Below the pieces are notes generated by a model. That model saw only the letters and a list, made by a program, of their open reading frames with translations. It made no database searches and was not told the DNA's origin. DNA of 64,000 bases, from positions 6,877,470 through 6,941,469 of the forward strand of contig JACBWW010000028.1 in NCBI GenBank assembly GCA_020086605.1, given 5' to 3'. Shown here piece after piece: positions 11,951-24,087 of this stretch (position 1 is its first letter; each line of letters starts with the position of its first letter). This DNA comes from Lanius collurio. Taxonomy: Eukaryota; Chordata; Aves; Passeriformes; Laniidae. A program made the position numbers and the translations under genes.

Positions 11951-14199
11951 ATGGTCTTGATTAGATCGTGGTGTCTACTGATGCTGTCTTCCCAACATTA
12001 TCACCCCGTTACAAATCTCCGCTTTCCCACTGGGTCAAGGAAGTAAACTAATGAGGGCAAAATGGGCAAAAGCAGCTTACTGACTGTTCATGAAATTAAT
12101 TCCTATTTTTGCTATAATTATGCACTGTCATAAAGAGATTTTCTTTTCCGTCAGGGAAACAATGACAGAAGAAGATAATCAGATATTCATCTTCAGTTGT
12201 TTAATATCTCTCACTTGGTACCTTTAAATATGGGAAAAGAATATTGGAGGACGAGAAGTAAAGATTTCTAATGATGTTTCTATTTTTGATTGGAAAAGGA
12301 CTGAAGTTTTTTTTTAAAAAAAGAGAAGCTTTAAGCATGCTTTCATACTGTAAGTTAGGAAATCAAACATTTCATTTTCTCTCTCTTAATGATATTGTAT
12401 GAGAACAATTTTCAGCAACAATGAAACAAATTACAATTAATGATCTAGTTGAAAACATGATTAAATAAGTGTATCATTGAACTTAAAAAATCAAAATGGA
12501 CTCCCTGCATCTGGAACCAACAAATGAGATAGAACTGCTTCTTAATTCATTAATTGTGTGGCATTGTTGATAGTTTTGGAACTGGTTTGGATGTATCAGC
12601 TGAAGCCGACCCCAAGTATTTCAGGATTAAAATATGCTCTCTTGCCTTTAAATCCTCAGTTTTTTGAGAGATTTAAAGCTTTTGATTCTTGACAGAAAGG
12701 TAAAAAAGTTAATTTTGTGAGAAAAATGAAGAGTGAAAAACACACAGTAAAAATGCATTTCCAGCTGATATTTTTTTCTGTGATGTTTCTGATTTTGACA
12801 TGAAGATCTCTTCTTATTTGGCTTTTCAATCTGAATAGAGTTTCTAACTAAGAGTAAGCATCTCCCAATTAATAACTATTTGAGCTAACTTTTTTTCAGT
12901 ATTGAGGATTTTCTTTTTATTCTGCTCGAAATTTACTCTTAGGAGAATATTCTGGTACCATGGTTAGGTATCCAATAGTCAGAATACACAATTTAACTCT
13001 GTGCCATGAACATTTTAAATTATACCAGTCCTTAATTATGGAGGTAGTCCTCAGAATTATTAAGCATTTTTTCCTTCAGTTTGTGTACAACGTGTGTTAA
13101 ATTCCACCCCCATAGCCAACATTTTACAGTCCCTTTATTTTAATATGATAATTCTGTGTATTTTGCTGAGTTGAATTCCAGACTGCAAGGTCTATCATCC
13201 AGTGGTATTTCAAGAATTTTATTAGGTTTCTAAGACCTATACCATAGCTATTGCTACATACCCTCCATACAGGTGGATTGGGGCATAATTACAACATCAA
13301 AGTATTTGGAAAGTTGTATAGACTGTTCATGCGTATATGGTTCTTTGTATGCGTATGATGTACACAAAAGTGTGCACATGTGCACACATACATACCAGTG
13401 ACACTTTTAAAACACAGCAAAGATGAAACCTGAGTTTTCCTGGAAATCAGACTGTCAACAGTGCTTTATTCAAAAACAATATTTGTAGATCTTATTCCAT
13501 TTAATCTAATTTAAATAGTGCTTTTATTATATTAAAAGTTTTATTAAAAACTTATTTAAAAGTAAAAATAAAGGGTTATAGAAGTGAAGATCACCACCAG
13601 ATGAACAATTTAATATCATGGTGTTCTGGAAATGAGCAGCCTCATCCTCTCTATACCTTGTTCTTCCTTTTGTTGTCCGTGTGCATGAGTAAGTTCAGCA
13701 CACTAAATCTCCAGAAAACTGACTTGATGGGGATGATGAGAGAGTATATCATTAGCTAAACTAACTTGTTGGAATGTCCTGGAGTGGGTATGTGAGACTG
13801 TTGGAATTACACAGCCAGATGCAGAAAAGTGAAAGGAAACTAAACAAGAGTGGGAAGCTGAGACCTACTCATTGCAATGATAGTGAGATGTTAGAACAAC
13901 TCAGCTGCCTCAGAGACAGAGCAGTATGGAAAAAAATTGATATCTTAAGTGCATGTGTTGTCAAAAAGCTGTTTTCATATGAAGCCTTTCTGTTAATCTG
14001 CAAGCTTAATTAGATTTTACTCATTCATACATTTCATTGAGCATTTCCAGCACACAACTTCCAAGCATGATTTTATTTAGCAGTATTTACAACATGACAT
14101 CCCAAAACACAATGCACCTCTGTCTATAACACCAGTCTTGCAAAAATGTTCACTTTTGAATTGCTTTATATGCTGCCGGGTTTTGAAGTTGTGCTGTCT
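11951..14199. other. AT-rich unique DNA, no gene seen
   Basis: No gene or transposon recognised. 12040-12190 continues the unique, non-repetitive character of the upstream CpG-enriched region and may be part of the same conserved block. 13320-13400 holds alternating purine-pyrimidine DNA with a perfect palindrome. The 79-codon plus frame 13774-14013 has no recognisable domain. Confidence 0.6.
13370..13387. repeat. perfect 18-bp palindrome, alternating Pu/Py
   Basis: GTGTGCACATGTGCACAC equals its own reverse complement across all 18 bases and is strictly alternating purine-pyrimidine. Such sequence can adopt Z-DNA or extrude as a small cruciform. It lies in a TG/CA-rich stretch, so a microsatellite origin is likely. 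Confidence 0.85.
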
Positions 14200-14345
14200 C
14201 AATCCCTGGTGGGTTTCAAACCTAATTGAATGAAGCCTTGAGCATCCTGGTCTGACCTCAAAGCTGACCCTGCTGTGAACATCACAGTGGACCAGAGACC
14301 TCCTGAGGTCCCTCACAACCTGAATTATCCTATAATCCTAAATTG
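14200..14345 (+). mobile_element. CR1 LINE 3' fragment
   Basis: The plus strand shows CR1 3'-end landmarks in sense order: 'AAGCCTTGAGCATCCTGGTCTGA' near 14231-14253, 'GAGGTCCCTCACAACCTGAATTAT' near 14306-14329, then the degenerate octamer tail CCTATAATCCTA ending at 14340. It is a 5'-truncated copy of about 145 bp, opposite in orientation to the other CR1 copies here. The antisense open frame over 14077-14316 is incidental. Confidence 0.85.
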
Positions 14346-16084
14346 TCTCACATAATTTAAACAAGTGTACAAGGCTTTTTTAGGTTTGGGATATAAAAGC
14401 TCAGAGACTGTGGCATAATATCCTAAAAAGGAAGTGGTAATCGAGCACCACATGTATTTATTAAAAGACAAGAGTAACACTGGAAATATTATTGTTAGAG
14501 ACACAAAGAAAGTCAGAAACGGTCAGAACAAACACAATCTGAAAAGACAAAACCCATGCTAGGTCAGAAAGTAATAGTTATGATTGCTAAGAATTACTGA
14601 TTTTGTGTCGTAAACTGGCCCCATTTCTGCACACAAGAGCAAAAAGGATCATCGAGAAATTCTTGACAGATCATAGAAAAAAGAAGAAGGAGTCTGCTCC
14701 TTCAAATGCAGATCATATGATGGAAAGAAATAGAGTGTATTTTATGTGACTGGATCTTTGCCCAAAGAAAGACAGAAATGTAAATAGTCTAAGAAGCTTA
14801 AGTTTTCAGTTTTAAGTCTAATTGTTAATTCAGAAAGAAACTGAGGAAATTATAGGCAAAATATTTGGAAAATATATGCCAACGAGGCACTGAGAGCTTA
14901 AATTAATAGACAAACTTGGATTTTGATTCTGTTTTTTAAAGAACTCCAAGTCCATGGCAGAGAAAACTCAAACCTTTCTCTGTTCCTCTCATATGCTTGC
15001 AAAAATCTCTCCCATAAGTATCACTGAGGGTTATACAATCCTCTGGTTCCTCCCACTCTTTCACAGATCAGAAAATTATAGAGCAGTTCCATTTAGCAGA
15101 GGAAAAAGAAATGGCAAAATAAGTTTCCCACTGTCATCCCAGCACAAAAAAAGAGCACATTAACCTGGGAGTGGGACTGCTGGCAGCTAGACTGGATTGA
15201 ACTGATTGGGCCTTCTGGCAGACACAGACAGAAACTTTGATGTGTTCTGCACATGCCTTTCAAGGGAGCAAGTCCAATACACATCTTACTTCTAATCCTG
15301 TCTCATTCATCTACCCTAAACTTGAGCAGCAGAAAGTATAATATGGTCAAACCCTTTCACTGTATGATAGAGCTGCACAACAGCCTTCTATCCAGAATTC
15401 CCTTCATGCAAAGGTGCAAGCGAGGTCAGTATCTGACTTGGACATAAATGCACGTCACTGTGCATTAAAATGGTGTTCTAGAGCCCTCATACAAACACAG
15501 CTTCAGAAAATAAAAGGCTGGGGTGTTCTCTTATGATTGCAATTAATATTTCAAGGCCAAATAATTCCTAGCCTTTGATCAAGCTCACCCTTAATATGAT
15601 AGATACCCCACTTTTGTACTAAGAGTTGATGCAGAAAAACAAGGGAATAGAAAACTCCAGTGACACCATTTGTTCCCATATTATTTGTCCTGGTAATTTT
15701 GGAAGCACCTGTCAAACAGTTAATTCATCATGACATCAAAAAACTGTGACTAGGTCAAAAGAAAGTAAAGATACTGTCGAATGTGAAGATTTTTGTTCAC
15801 CATGTTTTCTGTCTCGTATTTTCCTTTTTTTTTCTCTCATTTTTTTTAAAAAATATTTTGGCACTAAGTAACTTCTCCACAGCATATCTTAGCTCACTTT
15901 ATTTTTTATTCCTAAAACCATTTTAGAATAAATCTTTTGTTCTGTGGACTTTCCTATCCTGAAGCAGCTTCCCTCTTTCCTTTTATTTCTACAGCACAAT
16001 TCTTCACCAGCTATAGATGATGATAGCTTTGTTATGTTTATTAATAATAAGGAATAAACTTACACTTGATTTTTGTTGACATGA
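14346..16084. other. AT-rich unique DNA, no gene seen
   Basis: No gene or clear repeat. T-rich tracts occur around 15822-15850. Frames of at most 69 codons overlap on both strands without recognisable products. Confidence 0.6.
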
Positions 16085-16225
16085 GGAAGATTGTTAACCT
16101 CTTTGTAGCCTAATTTCCTCATTGATAAAATGATTTTTTGGGATTCCTCTGGCTAATATTTGCATGATACTTTGAGATTTCTTGATGGTTAGAACTACAG
16201 ATATATCTTAATGTATAAATGATAT
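16085..16225 (+). mobile_element. ancient MIR-type SINE
   Basis: 16094-16132 (TTAACCTCTTTGTAGCCTAATTTCC... then TCATTGATAAAATGA) follows the MIR core 'TTAACCTCTCTGTGCCTCAGTTTCCTCAT-TGTAAAATG' closely. After a gap, 16171-16190 (CTTTGAGATTTCTTGATGGT) resembles the 3' segment 'CTTTGAGATCCTTGGATGAA' of MIR-like amniote SINEs. The copy is highly diverged and very old. Such tRNA-derived SINEs were mobilised by L2-type LINEs before birds arose. Family assignment is from memory. Confidence 0.72.
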
Positions 16226-18392
16226 ACATAGGGGTATATGTGTGTTTGTATGCTTATGTGTATCTATATTATGTATGACTGCATGGATATACATACATGT
16301 ACGTAAACATCACAGTGACATTGCTATTTAATTGATAACACTTTCCTTTGTCTCAAAAGTTGCTTGAAATACATTTTCCTCGCATAGAGTGAATAAGGAC
16401 TTTTCCTCTCTGAAAATCACCATTAATTCCTTTTCATCCCTTTTTAACCCCTGCATACCCTCAGGAGCTAGAGTAGAATGTTATGCTTTGTCATGTGTTT
16501 TAGCTTATGAATTAGGAGATAAATTCCCTCTGCTCTCCCAAGTTGCTGTATTCCAGAGCTTGTTTAAACTGAGTTTCCCTGCTTGGCCTTGTTAAGATGG
16601 CCTTTTTGAACCAGAAGTACAACAGTTTTATAGCCATTAAAATCTTCCACGTGCCATAGCCCTCTCTCTTTCACCACGGTTCTCTTGACACACCAACATC
16701 TCAAGCAAAACTTCAGTTCATAGTTGCTTAAAAAAACAAATGCACTAAGAACACAAAATAAAATAGTTTAAAAAAATTAAATTCCAAAGTTCCAGATATT
16801 CATGCACTTAGGCATGACTAGCTTGTTGCCAGTAAATATTTTTGGGACAGTAATTAACATAGTACAAAAATGAGCTGGTAATGATAAGAAGAGGTCCCTC
16901 TTCTAGAGGAACTGATGTATTTTTAACACCTGGTAGTGACACAGAAGGGCTTATCCTTTTGACAAACAGGTACAAGATAGAATGCAGTTTGGGAAAGAAG
17001 ACAGAATAGTAATTCCAGGATACCAATGTAGGAGCCATAAGTGCCACAAGAAAGGGAGAGTAAAGCAGGACATCATGGTCAAGTGCTGTAATGAACAGAG
17101 TTTACATACTGTGAAATTAATTTCAGAACTAAATGCTTTCTCTTATAAAACTGATTCAATTCTCATCAAAATCTCCTTATGCCCACACCACACAGAAAAG
17201 TATGGGTCTTCGTATTAATTCAATTCATTATGGCAGTACTGTCACATCATAGTCACAAAGGACAAAGAAATCCCCAAGTATGTGTTACACTTTGTAGCAT
17301 CCAGCAAACAGTACTGGAAAGAAGATGCAAATAGATGAGTGATACCACCCCCATGTACTTACTGTTTTTCTTGAAAGAGAAAACATTAAGAAGCATAAAA
17401 GAGGAACACACAAATTTCCCTTCTACAGAATGAGTCGCTGTTCAAAGACAAATGACAAGACATAAAATAGCATCCCTAAAAGCAATGAATTGTCTAACTC
17501 TACAGGAATTCACCAGCATCATGCAGCTGATAAGTGAATTTGCTTTTGTTGATCATCTAGGATAATTTCTTACAAAACATCAAACAATTCATAGGTGTAG
17601 GATGATCTCTATGGGTGTTTTCATCCACTGACAAACATGTGGAGAATTTTCTTGAAAGGCATTAGAAGAGAATGTGCTAATTTGCACCTGCCTCGCTTCT
17701 TCAGTAGTACTCTGTTCTTTGGTCTTTGAAAACTAACATAGAATCCTGAGCAATTGATGGAAAGCCTTTATATTCCGGGGATTTAGAACATATCCTGAAG
17801 AAAATTTGCAGCATGGCTACAATATTTTCACTTAGAGCAAAAGGGAGAGTAATATGAATGCTGCATGGAATCCTATGAGTAGATATGAAATTAATGTTGC
17901 TATTATGGCCCACAAAGATGACACAATGCAGAAATAAGCTTTGTCTCTTGCAGTTCTTCACAATGTGTTAGAAGAAGCAACAATTAAACTAAAGCAACAG
18001 TTGAAAAGTCAGCATTGCAATGTAAATTTCCCCATTGCTTGTCACTAGCTAAAGAAACAAAGCAAATCTGAGATATGGCATCTACTGATATGAAGGGAAG
18101 TGATGTGGCATCAAGCTGACTACTGCAGGAACAAGCAAGAACAATTTATTGTAGAGGAATATTTCTTCATCCAAGTCTAAGGGACAAGTATATTGATAAT
18201 TTTTTCAATTCAGAGGTAGGACAGATTGCAAAAAGTGTAACAGCCACATTGACAAGCACATCACTGCAGTGCAATCTATTTCAGTAATGGTAAATACAAC
18301 TTTCCAAGATGAAGTCTGATATCCTGCTCAGGATTTTGCTCTTCTCTGACACATCCTTAAACTGTCATTTATCTTACAGCTTATGGCATCAT
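16226..18392. other. AT-rich unique DNA, no gene seen
   Basis: TATG/TGTA-rich degenerate low-complexity sequence at 16215-16305 follows the SINE. The rest is unique, without recognisable genes or transposons. Confidence 0.6.
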
Positions 18393-18418
18393 TGTGGGTG
18401 TTAAAGAAGACACCCACA
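18393..18418. repeat. 9-bp perfect hairpin
   Basis: TGTGGGTGT (18393-18401) is the exact reverse complement of ACACCCACA (18410-18418), separated by an 8-nt loop. It lies at the start of a 97-codon open frame that resembles no known protein. There is no long microRNA-like stem, so function is unknown and chance is possible. Confidence 0.7.
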
Positions 18419-21400
18419 GTGTCTTAGTAATATATTGCAAACACTTGAAGCCTAAGACAAAAAGAGAAAAAAGCAAACATAAGGCAATAGCACTGTATAT
18501 ACAAAGAAGATTTAACAGCTCGACAAACCTGCTGGTTTTCCTCTTTCACATAAAAAATCTCAGATGTTTTTTGCTTTGGGGAATTGCTCTCCTTAACACA
18601 CATTATTTTGCCTTTCACTCTTTTCATGATGTACTACAATACTTGTCAATGTTCTGTCTTTTCATAGTGATCTTCTGCAAGATCTAATTCTATTTTAAAT
18701 GCAGAACTATATGATAGAAGGCCCAGTTTCTCTAAGATCTTAATTTTTCTGCTGGAGGTCACTGAGCTACACATGAGCAGTTAATGTGCACACAAATGCT
18801 TCTACAGTTCCTTCTGTGAAACCAGGTCAGTTTCTGCGTTGCCATGACATTTGAGACATTCTGACTGGCAAGATTTCCAGAACTGTTATTGAATGTTCTA
18901 AACTGCACAGAGATTTCTGGAGTTGTCTCTGAGTAACAGAGCAGAAAATTAAACAGAAGAGGCCACCCTGAGTTTTCACAATTGAACTATGCAAGGGGTA
19001 CAGAATATGTGCAGAAATAAATGAAGTTCAGTTTAAAGAGTGTCAGTGGTAACTTAAATTTCTGTAATTTAGCAAAAGTGATTTATTAGATAAAAGATGA
19101 CACATCAGCAGATGACAGACTTCTTACTTCATCATCATTATATATACTTGGGGTCAGACCAGTATATAATACTATTATATAATAATAATGTAATCTGATC
19201 CAAAATTGATTCCAAAACTCATTTGGAGCTTTGTGTCAACACTTGACAGGATTACATCTCTGAGGATGTTAACATTGCAGGCAGTTCATAGAGAGCTCAT
19301 AAAACCCCATCGAATTCATGACTCCAGATAAAAAGTCCCCACGTTAAAGGAAACTAATTATTCTCCAGGAATTAATTTCATCCTTCTATGCAAGAAACTC
19401 CCTCAAAGGCTCCCCATCTCTCAATCTCCAATTAGATCCTGCAAGAAAGGTAAAAGCACTGCTAAACAGTGTCAATAGTGCTACAGAGCCACTGAACACA
19501 GGAGGATTTGATCCCCTGAACATCAGGCCTGGAGAGTGAGGAAGGTCATCTAACCAAACGCTTTTCTTAGAGAAATTTGTATCCTCAGGCTCACTCAAAT
19601 GAACTTACATGAGCCTGCATCTGTGTGTAGTCATGCCTGCAAATAAACCAGAACATCACGTAGTTATTGTTGCTAGTTTGAATTAAGAATGGAAGCATAG
19701 AAAACACTTAAAAATATAAATTGCCCTATTTAGAAATTAGCACAGTTGTGACATGGTAAAATAAATGCAAAAATGGTCAGATGCTTCCACTTGTTCAACA
19801 CTTGCCTTTCGGAACTACAAATTTAAATTACCCATGAGAAGAAAGGAATGATACATGAGAACTTCAAAAACAGTATCTGAATCAATTTATGAGATATTAT
19901 GGTTTTCCTCTAATCTAATATAATCAGAAGTGTGTTTTTTTTTTTCTTTTGATGAAGAATGTTATAAGGGAAAATCTCAAAAATCTCAATGCTGAGAAAT
20001 CACCATTGAAGAACAAGTCACTCTATATGACATTTCATTTCTTAGCAGCTTGAGAGATTAATGCTCTTTACTGCAGCTCATGCATTACTATTCCTAGCTA
20101 TCTAGAAATGAAAAATTGTATACTCAACTCATTCTTTACTGCATAAATGTTATACAAAGAGAATGGAAATTTACATTTAGGTTGGTTTTTTTTTTTTTTT
20201 CCCTGTTAAAATATTACAGACCTGATAACATTAGGGTGAGAAATACTTCAGTGCCTGTGCATTTCCATATTCAAGATCACTGAAACAGTTTAATATATTC
20301 TAATTACAAGGTGGGAAATGAGACATTTAAATTATATTAAATTATGTGGAGGCTAAAATGATTTGAAAAGTCTTGTCGTATCTACATTACATAGAAAATC
20401 TAATGATACATCCTCCCATAGTCAGAGTCAGTGAAGGCAGAAACTGCCCAACTTATCAGCAGCTGACAACTGAGGAAGAGCATAATATTGCTGGTAGCTT
20501 TTTGTGGTAACTGAACATCAGTGACAAAGGCTATTAGAAGGACATTTTAGTGCACAGTGCTATTCGAACACATGCAGTAGCCACTGTTGTGCTAGCAGTA
20601 TATGTGACACTGTCTCCAAACTTTGGTGAGGAATGGCTTCTTGGGTGAATAGGACAGTACAGTTCTGTCTCCCCTTGAAATAGACAGCTTTGTCCTGTCA
20701 GCAAAATGAGTGAAATTTGAGTTTGACAAAATAAGCTGTTATAGAGATGAGATTGCCATTGATTAATTTGTTACTGGAATCAACTACATAAAGCTGAATT
20801 TGCTTGATCTGAGTGCTGGGGTCAGGAGGATAAAGTAGTTTCATATTCAATAGTGTCAAGAAAGATATCTGAGTTCTCAAAGATACCACTCTGCAGGATT
20901 TTTTCCTCTAAATAAGTTTTATTCCATAGAAGAAATTCCTGGCACACATTTCTAAGGAAGCCAACACTTGCACTGATGTTGCTTCAACACAAAGAAAACT
21001 CCTAAGTTAATATGTTATGATACAGCTTTCATACAATAAGCTATTCAGATGTTATACTGAAGACTGGTCAGACCAAACAAGAAATTTAGTTTTAATTAAT
21101 TTGTAAAGATGGGAGCAGAAACCTGTTAGGTGACTCTCAAGGAATATCAGCTTTAGCATTACTTCAGAAGAGAAGTATTTAAAAGCATGTCTGGGTCTGG
21201 AGATTACAATGAAAAAAAGTTTTGCAGATACAGGTTTTATCACATCCATCTACTTACGAGAGTTTCATCCAGTAGTAATTAAATGCTACTTGAATGAGAA
21301 GAAGGTGTCCATACAATCTTGTCCTCCAAGTTTCTCCCTCTGGAAGTTTTCATAACCATGAAAATGGAAGAAATTAAGACACTAAGGTTATTTGAAAAAG

Positions 21401-24042
21401 TCTGTTCCCCTTCAGACTGCCACTGCTATAGTACTAATGTGAATAGAAAGCAGGGAAAGGAAAGTAAGAAATTATACCAAGGTGAGAAAGGCAGGAAAAT
21501 ACCAGCTTTCATCCAGCCTAGCTTCATTTAATTGTTCTTAGTGTCTATCACAGAAAGTTAGCTGGTCAGCCCCAAAAATCTGCTCTTCTTGTGCACTAAT
21601 TTGTACCTCTGAAGATGACTGCTGGTGCTTACCAAACTCTAATTCCCATCTCACAACTTGAACTTGGCCAGTTCACTAATGAAGTACCAAATGCATGTGT
21701 TGACCTCAGGCTTTCTGCTTCAGCAGCTGTTTTAAATCTGAGTCTGTAAAATTATAAGTGTGAGTACCTTCTTTCTTATGCACTTATATAGTAAAAGTAT
21801 TTGGATTATATACATGCATGTACATACAGATATTTATGTATTTCTGATTGAAACCACTTAAAATTTGCATTTGATATTAATAGTTTTCTATGATGTCATA
21901 AGTTTGGTCACTGCTCATCTGTTGTTAACTTGGATTTATTCACATACATTTTCATTCCTAGTCATGATGCTTCTTTTGACATGATAACAGATGAATGTTA
22001 AGTTCAGTTATTCAAACAGCTCATGTCTAATTTTATTAGCTTTATACTTCAGAAAGGTTTTTCAAACTCATAACTCACAACTTCTGTTAGCTACTGTGCA
22101 CAAAACAACATAATATTGTAGCAAATATATCAAACCTTCTGAGTAGTTGTGTTAAATTTTTGGAGGACCATGCCTAAAGGAGAGGCTTCCTATATGTTTG
22201 TGTAATAAATGTCCAAGAAGTTTGTGCTATTTTCATTATGTGTCATAACAACAAAGAGAAAAAAAAATTCCACAAATTAAGAGCTCCTACTGGTTTGTCA
22301 GGTAGAATTTGTACTACAGGTGGATCACAAAGAAATAGAAAGAAATTAAGATGGTGAAAGGAGAGATAAGATATGTGACAGAATATATAGGGAAAATAGG
22401 GACATGTTATTTCCCTTGGCATTTTACTGCTAAGGAACAACTTTAGAACACAATTTTCCAGTTTCCTTTTGGAAAGTGGTGAATCTCCCAGGAACTTCAA
22501 TGGCACTTCCTGACAAGATTCCCCATGATTTTACTAAACATCTGGCTTCTGCGGTATGCAATTATATTGCTCTTTTCTCTTCATGCTGACCTCCAAGTTC
22601 AACTGTCTCTGACATGAGCAGCAGGAGAGAACAAGCAGCTCAGTACCATGTGAAAAGAAAATTGTGAAGTTGGAAGTTGCATGTAAAGTCATTATCAGGG
22701 CAAATGGAAACACTAGAGAGTGGCTCAGAGCACGACCTAGGAGAAAAACACTCTGCAGATACAGAATGGTGCCAACCATGCTGGTTATTCATCAGTCTCC
22801 TAGCGTATGGATGGGGCAAAATGCCCTCATAGTGCACATTATTTTCTGAATTCTTTTGTGAAATTATGCTTACATTTACTATTAGGGCCCCACAAAATAA
22901 AGGCAGGAAGCAAGGGCGTTGGATTAAGTCAAAGAATGTAAGGCTTATCAAAGACAAATTGTTCACCAATATGATTTACAACTGAAGAGTGATGACGGGG
23001 AGAAACAGTTCATTTGCATTGGTTCAAAAGTATATGCCAGAGGCCTCATTCTGTCAGAGACATGCACTTGCTAAGTGTTCTCTGTGATTAGGTGATTAAC
23101 TCTTATAATATAACTCCAGCAAGTACACTTCTGTGCAGCAACCCCCTCCCCAAGATAAATTACAGCCACACCATGTTAATTTTCCTCTGTGGAGGGGGAG
23201 CAGGAAACATGGACAATTACTAAGACCCACAGCGGAAGGAATGATGCATTTGATATGCGTAACATCAGGTGCACAGACAGGGCACATCTCTGTAATACTG
23301 CCTCAAGGGTGAAAATTGGACAACCAGTGTCATCATTAATCTTGCAGCACTGTCTAAAACAGTACAGTCATTTAGTCCAACAAAGCCCTTCTTAACAGCC
23401 AGGATACATATTTGATTTTGATCCAGTGACAAATGTCTTTTGATGGCTTTCTGGCAGGCCAGTAACGTGCTGGATTAAATATCCACGAGAAAGCTGAACA
23501 TGAGTCACTAAAGAGAGATCTGAGTTCCAGATCCTTTTTGATGAGAACACTAACTTTGTCACATCTGCAGAGAACTGTCTTTGCAGTCTACTGTGTGGCA
23601 CCAATATTTATAGATACTATGTAATTCTATTAATAAATGAAGAATATGCAATCACTGTAGTTTCTTTCATGTAATTCAATCAGTGTTTAAAAATTAATCT
23701 TACACTAAGTTTTCAATGCAATGCTCTATTTGTGTACCATTGAGAAAGAGACATCAGGTGGGCACTGATATCTCTCCAGCTTCTGAATAATGAAAACAAT
23801 ATGAAAGAAAGCATAATCTTTTCTCCACTAAATCATCCTTTGAACATTAGGAATATGTTCACAGGAGTTAATTAGGTTATGCACATGCCAATGCAAATGT
23901 TCTAGCCTTTAATCTTTCAAAAATATTTAGAAAGGGCGTTTATCTCTCCATGTAGAATTTATTTATGCAATTCATTGCCACAGACCCAGCACAACCATAC
24001 ATTAAAACTCTTTGTTTGGTGCTGTTGAAACATATACTTCTT
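18419..24042. other. AT-rich unique DNA, no gene seen
   Basis: No gene recognised. AT-only repeats occur at 19140-19195, and T tracts near 19932 and 20188-20201. 20030-20105 has dense homeodomain-like cores and could be conserved. Overlapping frames at 22640-22969 (109 codons, minus) and neighbours match nothing known. Confidence 0.6.
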
Positions 24043-24068
24043 TAAAAAAAAACCAAACCAAACCAAAC
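24043..24068 (+). repeat. A-rich / (AACCA)n simple repeat
   Basis: A run of nine A is followed by tandem AACCA units to about 24068, then a degenerate A/C-rich stretch to 24087. It resembles a decayed A-rich retroposon tail but no element body is seen beside it. Confidence 0.7.
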
Positions 24069-24087
24069 TGAAAAAACCCCACAAAAC

